Source: Flabesymbios commensalis
Taxonomy: Eukaryota; Annelida; Polychaeta; Terebellida; Flabelligeridae
DNA length: 64,000 nucleotides
Direction of reading: 5' to 3'
Assembly (NCBI GenBank): GCA_964017125.1
Contig: CAXHKU010000939.1
Span: forward strand, 310,001 to 374,000
Shown: piece after piece, positions 56,808 through 64,000 of the stretch
Layout: every line of letters starts with the position of its first letter
Position numbering within the stretch: the stretch's first letter is position 1
Notes under the pieces: generated by a model
Told to the model about the DNA's origin: nothing
The model's input: the letters and a program-made list of their open reading frames with translations, nothing else
Database searches by the model: none
Program-made: the position numbers and the translations under genes

Positions 56808-57097
56808 ATGACGGGAGTGAGAGCAACCAAGACAGTTTACCGATCGTCAGTAGCCCTCCCTCCTCGTCGGCTTCAGGCCTACTAAATTTATCAAAATATA
56901 AATTAAATTCAGGTTGTAAAAGTCTTTTGGCAAAAGGTATCAAATATATCCCGGCGCCAAGAGTGACCAAGAGGATTGAAGTAGAGGAGGCCTACTCAAA
57001 CTTTGCGCGCCGATTGAAACTATCATTCTTTTTTCATAACAGGTCCACTACAAACGTTCAGAGGAACCAGTTTTCCCCAAGTCGATACCAAAAATAA
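56795..57097 (+). CDS. N-terminal part of the Penelope-like polymerase ORF
   Basis: These 100 codons overlap the end of the SGNH ORF by 13 bp. NLSKYKLNSGCKSLLAKGI then KYIPAPR and NFARRLKLSFFFHN match the start of Penelope-like reverse transcriptases (xNLSxxxLxxxExxLLxKGLxFxPxP, then RRLRL). The reverse transcriptase core follows in another frame. The region usually found between the two is shorter than I expect for the family. The link between the frames (break, splice or read-through) cannot be settled here. Confidence 0.7.
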   Translation: MFKLNDGSESNQDSLPIVSSPPSSSASGLLNLSKYKLNSGCKSLLAKGIKYIPAPRVTKRIEVEEAYSNFARRLKLSFFFHNRSTTNVQRNQFSPSRYQK

Positions 57098-57114
57098 ACG
57101 AAATTTTTGAAAGT

Positions 57115-58716
57115 TTGGCTAACCGCCGATTTATTGATGCAGGACAACTATCTTATTTGAAATGTCCTGAAGACCCTGCACCACGTAGAATGTATTTATT
57201 ACCGAAAATACATAAAGATAGAAAAGTGCGGCCGGGAGGGGGAAAAGTCCCACCGGGCAGACCAATAATAGCGGATTGCGGTAGTGAAAGTTATGCGTCA
57301 GCCGAATATATAGATCATTTTTTAGCACCGCTTGCAAAACAACATAAATCATATCTAAAGGATACTAATGACTTTATTAACAAAATTGCGGAAATTAAAG
57401 CGAAGGAAGGGGCATTTATAGCCACAATAGATGTTGACAGTCTTTATACAAACATAGATAATACCAATGGGTTAGAGGCTGTCAAACAAATATTTAATAA
57501 GAATCCAGACCCGAATAGGCCGGATAAGGAAATTTTAGAACTATTAAAAATTAATTTAGAAAACAATGATTTTGAGTTCAACAGCCAATGGTACCTACAA
57601 ACGTGGGGAACTTCGATGGGTAAGAAATTTGCACCAAATTGTGTTAATTTATTTTTGGCTGAGTGGGAGGAAAAAGCATTAGAAAAATGCGTCCTAAAAC
57701 CCTCAGTGTACTGGAGGTTCCTAGATGATATTTTTATGATCTGGGAAGACTCCGAGGAAGATTTTTACAAATTTGTGAAAATGTTGAATAACCATCACCC
57801 TTCGATTACTGTGAAGGCAGAGTTGAGCTCGGAATCAATGCATTTTTTAGACACAGTGGTTTACAAAGGAAACAGATTTAAGGAGACAGGTACATTTGAT
57901 ACCAAAGTTTTTTTTAAACCAACAGATACTTTGGAACTGTTACACAAGAAATCACATCACCCAAACCATACTTTTAAGGGATTAATTAGGTCACAAATCC
58001 TTAGATATGTTAGAATATGTAATAACAAACAAGATGTAATGATAGCGTGTAGGAAACTCTTTGCAGCACTAGTTAGGAGAGGTTACTCGGAACGTTTTTT
58101 GCGAAAGATCAAAGATAAAACATTGTGTGAATTGAGAAAAAACCCGAACAAGGGATCTTCTCAAATATGCATTACTAGGAACTGTAAATTATGTTCGACA
58201 CAAGTAGTTGTAGAGAGTGGTAAGACCATGGGGGGTGTACTGGATGCTGGGAATCAAATTCAAATTCCTACCACACAAAATTGTGATTCAACTAACGGTA
58301 TCTACTGTATAGTTTGTTCGAAATGCAAAAAATTATATGTGGGGGAAACTGGGCTCTCCTTCAGGAAAAGGATAAACATACATCGTTCGGATGTACGGCT
58401 TAAGAAGGACACGGCAGTTGCCACACACTTCAATTCCGGGAGCTGCAGGGCGACCCATCTGAGAGTGTTGTATCTTGATGTATTGAAGAATACAGGAGAC
58501 ATAACTCTAAATAAGATTGGGCGACTTGAAGCGGAAAGGAAGTGGCAATTAGCCCTGAAAACGTATTATCCATTCGGCCTAAATACGGTACCTTCCCCTG
58601 AGGATAGTGGCGGCACCCCCTTTGTTATTACCTACTCTGCAACTGCGGTGGAGGCAGCTAAATTAGTGAAGACTTCCTTCAATAAAAAAAGCGAAACATC
58701 CAAACATCCTGTATAA
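57115..58716 (+). CDS. Penelope-like reverse transcriptase with C-terminal GIY-YIG endonuclease
   Basis: The frame is 533 codons and opens at about 57040, with no ATG at 57115. The motifs are YLLPKIHK (residues about 27-34), PGRPII (about 47), ATIDVDSLYTNI (motif A Asp, about 105), GTSMGKKFAPN (about 165), FLDDIF (catalytic DD, about 203) and SMHFLDT. A cysteine-rich linker, CITRNCKLC, precedes the GIY-YIG nuclease: NGIYCIVC (about 395), KLYVGETG (about 409) and SFRKRINIHR, with the conserved Glu in GRLEAERKW. This nuclease nicks DNA to prime reverse transcription. The gene order RT then GIY-YIG is the canonical Penelope/Poseidon/Neptune arrangement. The frame is intact. Confidence 0.95.
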   Translation: MANRRFIDAGQLSYLKCPEDPAPRRMYLLPKIHKDRKVRPGGGKVPPGRPIIADCGSESYASAEYIDHFLAPLAKQHKSYLKDTNDFINKIAEIKAKEGAFIATIDVDSLYTNIDNTNGLEAVKQIFNKNPDPNRPDKEILELLKINLENNDFEFNSQWYLQTWGTSMGKKFAPNCVNLFLAEWEEKALEKCVLKPSVYWRFLDDIFMIWEDSEEDFYKFVKMLNNHHPSITVKAELSSESMHFLDTVVYKGNRFKETGTFDTKVFFKPTDTLELLHKKSHHPNHTFKGLIRSQILRYVRICNNKQDVMIACRKLFAALVRRGYSERFLRKIKDKTLCELRKNPNKGSSQICITRNCKLCSTQVVVESGKTMGGVLDAGNQIQIPTTQNCDSTNGIYCIVCSKCKKLYVGETGLSFRKRINIHRSDVRLKKDTAVATHFNSGSCRATHLRVLYLDVLKNTGDITLNKIGRLEAERKWQLALKTYYPFGLNTVPSPEDSGGTPFVITYSATAVEAAKLVKTSFNKKSETSKHPV

Positions 58717-58719
58717 ACG

Positions 58720-58995
58720 GTGTGTAACAGCATTTAAAAGGGGACACAATCTACGTGATCTCTTGGTGAGAAGTAGATTGGGGAAAGCCACACTGGACAA
58801 CCCAACGGTTACCGGATTCGACTCAAGTCAGGATCCGACTACATTAGTAAATGCATTAGATGAGGTATAATTTATATCTATACTATACTATATATTTATA
58901 TAGTATGATTGTTTTCCTTTTTATAAATCAGGTTATACTTCTCCTCGGTCAGTGCACTAGGTTGGGAACATGGAAAGGCATGCCCTTGAAGGGGG
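58720..58995 (+). other. 3' untranslated part of the Penelope-like element
   Basis: About 280 bp between the stop and the right terminal repeat. TTTATAT-rich DNA lies near 58885. No further ORF. Confidence 0.5.
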
Positions 58996-59950
58996 TATGA
59001 TAAGAGTACGGTTGACCGGTTGATACTGGGTTTTATGGGGAACCAGTTACTGGAACCCTTACCCGTCCCAAACCATGGACCCTAACTCTCACCCTGACCA
59101 CAAAACCAACCAACCAACCAACCAACCAACCAACCAACCAACCAACCAACCAACCAACCAACCAGCCAACTAACCACCAACCAACCAACTTTAAATACTC
59201 CATCAGTTCTGAGCCCTTTCAGACCTGATTTTTTACAGTACTTGGGTTGATTCAGCAGAGTATTGCTTAACCTGGTTGATTCAGCAGAGTGGTTTGTGCT
59301 CGGTACACTCAGTAGGTACGATTAGTCGCATTCGGCCTTAAGGATTATGATGTGGGTGGCAGGATGCTTCACGAATGAGTATAACCCTCAGTGGTACCTT
59401 CTGGACAGTGATAGGGAGCCACGGGTTTACATCCAACCTGAAGACCCTGGTTCCCGCCCCGTTGGTTAGTTAGCCCATAACTAACTAACTAACACTAACT
59501 AAAACAACCAACCAACCAACCAACCAACCAGTCAACTAACCACCAACCAACCAACTTTAAATACTCCATCAGTTCTGAGCCCCTTCAGACCTGATTTTTT
59601 ACAGTACTTGGGCCACGGTAATTAAATAAACAAAGTGAAGGGGATGTTCTGGAATGTCATAGTTAATGACGTCATTCGTAGATTTCCCCGTCCGATTCTG
59701 CATTCGGATGCCGCATGGATCGCTACATGGAGGGATTCGATTTGCCACATACCGCATGCCGCATACCGCATGCCGCATACCGTACACCGATACCGTGTGT
59801 AAGGAATCATACCTACTGTAATGTGTTGTAGCGATTTTTGCCGCATAACGCATAACGCTCAACGCATGCCGCATACCGCGTGTAAGGAATCCTAGCTTTA
59901 CGCTTAACGCATGCCGCATACCGCGTGTAAGGAATCCTAGCTTTAGGTGT
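58996..59950 (+). repeat. Right terminal direct repeat of the Penelope-like element
   Basis: It starts GAGTACGGTTGACCGG like the left copy. It contains (CCAA)n at 59104-59164 and 59502-59530, and an internal duplication (AACTTTAAATACTCCATCAG at 59188 and 59552). It ends in a palindromic cluster of GCATGCCGCATACCGC and GGAATCCTAGCTTTA motifs. The outer end is uncertain by tens of bases. Confidence 0.75.
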
Positions 59951-62900
59951 TTAATGGTAAGCATCGGTCACCTTACAACTCTTATTATTTAACCTTATAA
60001 CACCAGTAATTGTCATAGTGAAAATACAACTTTTACAAAATGGTCCAATAGGTACATGTGATTACTCGTTTCTGACCAGCTTTGGGCGCGGAATCCATTT
60101 CTGGTATCACAATTTCATTTTAGGCATCAGTGACCTCACAAACCTTATTCTATGACATTCAACCTCGGTATGAAAGTCAGAAATGATCAAAATCGGTCAT
60201 AGGGAAAACACAACTTCAAACGCAAAATGGGCTTACATAGAATTACCAATATGAAAATATGAATGCAATCGTTTCTTATAGAGTTTCGTATCTGGGGAAT
60301 GCAATACCAATGGCACTTTATTTACTCAAACTAGATAACATGATAACAATTTGCTCACTCATTTAGTGGCGTGTAGCCCATGTTACTCATTTAGTGGCGT
60401 GTAGCCTATGTGTACCATATGTACCATCATAATTAACGTTCCCTCGTATCGTGTTCCCCGTTCAGTTGGGACAGAATTAAACCAACATTCATTCAACTTC
60501 GTGTGTTTTTCAGAAGCGTTTCCAGTAGGTTAATTAAGATTTAAATGCTCTTTGGATAACTTTTTGGTCAAGACCTATGCTTGCGCAAACAAATATGAAG
60601 TTTATTCATCAATAGCAAGGTGATCTGCATAACCTTGACATATGATGTTCCGTTCTTGTAATATAATAGACGAGAAGTATAGTCAATGTGGAGGCAACAT
60701 ATGCAATTGAAAACTAGTTGGGCAGAAACAAATCTTCCAAATTACACACGACAAAAAAATATTTCCCATTGATGAATGGTTACAAATGTATTGATGTGAG
60801 AAACGACATTCTTCACGCCAACATAATTGCTACATGTTTAAGGCAATATTCTATTCACTATCGGGGTAGGCTCTCCTGAGATGGTTTTTAGCGGTATCAC
60901 TTTTTGACCACCTTGGCAGCTCACTAGGGAGTCGTTGCATGCTGTGTGGCATGGTACTAACCAACTAGTCCACAATAAATATCTAACAGAAGCTGAAGCC
61001 TCCACGAGTCTGGCCATACTCTTAAATATCTAACAGAAGCTGAAGCCTCCACGAGTCTGGCCATACTCTTTGGGTGGATTGTCAGTACATTGTTGTTCCT
61101 CTCAAAGCCGCAGCTCTCGCATCAGAGAGCCTTCATTTGAATGATAGTATAAATCTTTAGTAAACACCAGTGCGGGTTCAAAAAGCTAAAAGCACCACAG
61201 ATCAAAATATTTTGGTTTGGTTGGAGAAGTATATCCGTCAAGGTTTTGTATATATAGTATTGCAGGTTCAGCTTCAACCGCCGAGCCTCAAATGAGTGTT
61301 CGTCGGTCTTTACTTTCAAACTTTAAATAGGAGAGGTTCTAAATATCTATGAGCACAATCTCAAACCTTGGTTGGCGATCAGCAAGTTAAAATTATAATC
61401 ACTACCTAAGGTAATCAGTAACTTGTGTAAACACCGCCAGTGACGACCACTATGAACACACCTCCACTCCATCAGGCGTTTGTTACACCATATGTGTGAA
61501 TGCCAAGTATAATCGTTATGAATGTGTTTAACATGTTTAATCAGTCACAATGACCAGGGTGGGTTTGAGGTGGACGTGACAATAGTTGAAATGGGCATGG
61601 CGCCTTTTCAACATATGATGGACAACATGGCGCTCATAAAGGGCAACGTGGCGCTCATGAAGGACAGCATGGCGCAGCGCCCTACTGGAAAGGCTAGATG
61701 AAACACTGAGCAACGATTGTATTCATATTTTCATTCTATCCACTAGCCAAGTTTGAATTTTATCTACATCAAGTTTGGATTGGAAAGATTCTGAGGTCTC
61801 CCATTGTAGCCTACTTTTATGCCCTCAAATAGATACACAGTCACCAAATTCACCTAAAATGACACATTTATTATAATGTTTATCGGATAATTGATGCATA
61901 GAATGACATTATTGATACTAGCGCTACAAAGATGGTCACATCACATGTAACTATTGCACTACTATTAAAAAATGTATTTCACTATAACGAATTGTGATCA
62001 GGTTTTGACCTTCATGTGGGCTATAATTATAACTTGAGGTCCAGAAGTGGGTTCCACGCACAAAAATAGTCAGAAATGACACTTGACTATCGGGATTACT
62101 AGTTAAAAAAAAAAATTCAAAATATCCGCTGGCGGCCATCTTTTTGCCGTTTTTTGCAAAACGTGACATAGGATTCATGTGAAATTTTAGGAGAGCGATA
62201 TATGACTATTTAGGGATACTCCAATTTTCAGCTCTGACACCCAAATTTCTACCCCGTACTCAGTATATACGTCGATTTTTCATGAGTTGACGGCGGCCAT
62301 TTTGAATTTGCAGTGATAAGTAAAAATGCTCAAAGGTGCCAGTCTGGCATGCTTGCTCATATCAATCGAGACATATCATGCATCAATAATCCGCAAAAAA
62401 GTTTGTATATACCCATTTTCAAGGTTACAATTTCGGCGACGTGACTATAGATACGTTGTTAGGGCTGAAAATGGCCGCCATTTTGTTTTTGTCCGTATTT
62501 CTATAATAAAGGATTTATTTTTTTGTCATCCAGTTAAAATGTGTTTAGTATAGGTAGTAGATAATGGCGGATGTGATTACCAACCCCTAACATTCCGTCC
62601 ATACCACATTGCTTATTTGGCCCCTTTTGAGATTTTGCCACCTGTCTCTGCAGGTTTCAAATTGAAAGCTTTTAAAAATAATAATATTCATTCACCAGAC
62701 CAGAGATCATTTCATGCACTAAAATAGCATCCGATCTAATCAGATTATCTAATATAATGCTAATGTGGTTACCAATAAGCCCAGAAAAAACACAATTAAT
62801 ATACTATGGTATCCTTGAGAGAAAAACTGTCCTCTCTGACATATCAGATCAGATCAGACATTTCAGCTCCAAGGGCAGATAATTATAAACTATGACATAT

Positions 62901-63735
62901 CATGGTTTTACTGCACTTGGATAATTGTTAGATACAAAATGTACATACACACACACACACACTTACCCCTGACTTTTTTGCTGTTCCCTGAAAATATTCA
63001 AAAGCAAAACTCTAAGAACGTGCTTTTTTCAATAAAAAAAAATTCTGATCAAACCATTTCAATTAACAGATCATTTATGGTGACAAATTTGAGCGATCAT
63101 TTCTAGGGATTCGTTCTCAGAAGCCCCCACATGACCGATAATATAACATTAGTCGGGTTTGTCCATATCGCACATGCATACTAAGTATTTGAATTCGTAT
63201 CCTTTATTAGATCTAACCTTTTTTCATGATGCTCTGATAATAAACTGCAAGTACAATCCAATATTCTGCGGGAAAGCCAAAAAAACAGTAACGTAGAGAA
63301 TATTTATTTGTTAGAATAATTAATTATGTTGCTGATGGCTGGTGTTTATAACTGAATGATTTATTTGTAATATAATGCTATTGAAATCATGATGTGTAGT
63401 TATTTTTTCTTAGAGACGTTCAGTCTTAATTTGCGGTTTCTTCAGTTACCTTAAAGCCTTTCGTCTCAATATTCCAACTAGTAAATTTATCGTCAAAATT
63501 ATAAAAATAAATCTAACATAAACCACTGATATGTTCAGTTTAAGGGCATATGTTTAAAGTTATATAAAGCATTTGTCGAAAGTTATACAACAAATAATAT
63601 AAATCATGTCCCTGAAGTTTTAAACATATTAGAGAATAATGAACAAAAAACCCATAGCCTTTTAAGTACTACAGAATAAATATCTACGTGTTTTGAGAAT
63701 ACTACATCTAGAAACATAAGACTCCCAATGTAAAA
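59951..63735. other. Plain sequence with three small tandem duplications
   Basis: Duplications are seen at 60357-60412 (TACTCATTTAGTGGCGTGTA twice), 60977-61072 (47 bp, TCTAACAGAAGCTGAAGCCT twice) and 61590-61680 (about 30 bp, ACATGGCGCTCAT type, three copies). GGCGGCCAT motifs occur at 62130, 62290 and 62470. I found no gene or exon. Confidence 0.5.
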
Positions 63736-63741
63736 AGATGA

Positions 63742-64000
63742 AAATAAAGTGAGTGTTGATTTCAGCCTGGTCACAATAAGAAAAATAAGGTGAGTGTTGA
63801 TTTCAGCCTGGTCACAATAAGAAAAATAAGGTGAGTGTTGATTTCAGCTTGGTCACAATAAGAAAAATAAGGTGAGTGTTGATTTCAGCCTGGTCACAAT
63901 AAGAAAAATAAGGTGAGTGTTGATTTCAGCCTGGTCACAATAAGAAAAATAAGGTGAGTGTTGATTTCAGCCTGGTCACAATAAGAAAAATAAGGTGAGT
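63742..64000. repeat. 41-bp minisatellite at the window edge, at least six copies
   Basis: The unit is GAAAAATAAGGTGAGTGTTG plus ATTTCAGCCTGGTCACAATAA (41 bp). Copies are almost identical and run off the right edge. Every complete unit contains AAGGTGAGT, a consensus 5' splice site on the plus strand, and TTTCAG 17 bp later. Confidence 0.95.

Larger units (their letters stand above)
53676..59950 (+). mobile_element. Penelope-like retroelement with an SGNH-hydrolase ORF and direct terminal repeats
   Basis: Direct repeats lie at 53678-54460 and 58996-59950. Both start GAGTACGGTTGAC, then ATGGGGAACCAG, then CTTACCCG, then ACCATGGACCCTAACTCTCA, a (CCAA)n tract, then a TTTACAGTACTNGGG block and a CATGCCGCATACCGCATG-rich block. 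Between them are an SGNH-hydrolase ORF, the N-terminal part of the polymerase ORF and a reverse transcriptase with GIY-YIG nuclease. Terminal direct repeats of this kind (pseudo-LTRs) are known for Penelope-like elements, which are not LTR retrotransposons. The long open frames suggest a young copy with perhaps one break. Confidence 0.85.

Noticed and set aside
53678-59950. LTR retrotransposon
   Set aside because: The long direct repeats suggest it, but the polymerase is Penelope-like with a GIY-YIG nuclease, and no gag, protease or integrase is seen.
61122-61319. 65-codon minus-strand frame near a 47-bp duplication
   Set aside because: No start context, splice signals or family resemblance.

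Overview
The window looks like animal nuclear DNA from a marine invertebrate. A bivalve or other lophotrochozoan is my best guess, because of the Helitron-like elements with tandem-repeat cores, the many repeats carrying GGCGGCCAT-type motifs and the retroelement types. That guess rests on recognition, not on a search. The DNA is AT-rich, intron-dominated and full of minisatellites. Nothing in it is prokaryotic.

Host gene. One host gene is clear: a cAMP-specific phosphodiesterase 4 (PDE4, dunce family) on the minus strand. I place five coding exons with consensus splice sites and matching phases: 25911-26015 (UCR1), 18216-18286 (linker), 17076-17188 (start of UCR2), 3181-3274 (UCR2) and 1747-1955 (end of UCR2 and the linker to the catalytic domain). 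The catalytic domain lies off the left edge. Two places could supply alternative 5' ends: a short exon at 41186-41253 with a perfect donor and the right phase, and the GC-rich DNA directly upstream of the UCR1 exon.

Layout, left to right. 1-1.3 kb: right part of a Helitron-like element. 1.7-3.3 kb: two PDE4 exons and a 50-bp minisatellite. 3.9-7.3 kb: an inverted-repeat element holding a 21-bp array, itself split by a second Helitron-like element. 8-12.3 kb: diverged intronic repeats. 13.1-13.9 kb: a SINE, two adjacent perfect palindromes and a MITE. 14.5-18.3 kb: two PDE4 exons set among 38-bp and 32-bp minisatellites. 18.8-20.4 kb: an inverted-repeat element. 24.4-26.3 kb: a MITE and the UCR1 exon. 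27.1-33.5 kb: a composite DNA transposon with about 0.8-kb inverted arms made of tandem repeats, carrying a nested Kolobok-like THAP transposon and two opposed pieces of one element gene. 33.7-37.1 kb: a 41-bp satellite. 38-44.4 kb: a SINE, a long (TTA)n tract, the candidate PDE4 first exon and a 34/36-bp satellite. 44.8-47.7 kb: an inverted-repeat element containing a 5'-truncated LINE. 50.4-53.1 kb: a full-length copy of the first Helitron-like family. 53.5-60 kb: a SINE and then a Penelope-like element with an SGNH-hydrolase ORF, a reverse transcriptase with C-terminal GIY-YIG nuclease, long direct terminal repeats and (CCAA)n tracts. 60-64 kb: plain sequence ending in another 41-bp array.

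Main points of interest. The 38-bp minisatellite carries the PDE4 splice donor next to it in many of its units. The Penelope-like element has an SGNH-hydrolase ORF. The composite transposon has satellite arms and opposed gene copies. The twin palindromes have one-base centres. The Helitron-like termini are supported by internal empty-site evidence.
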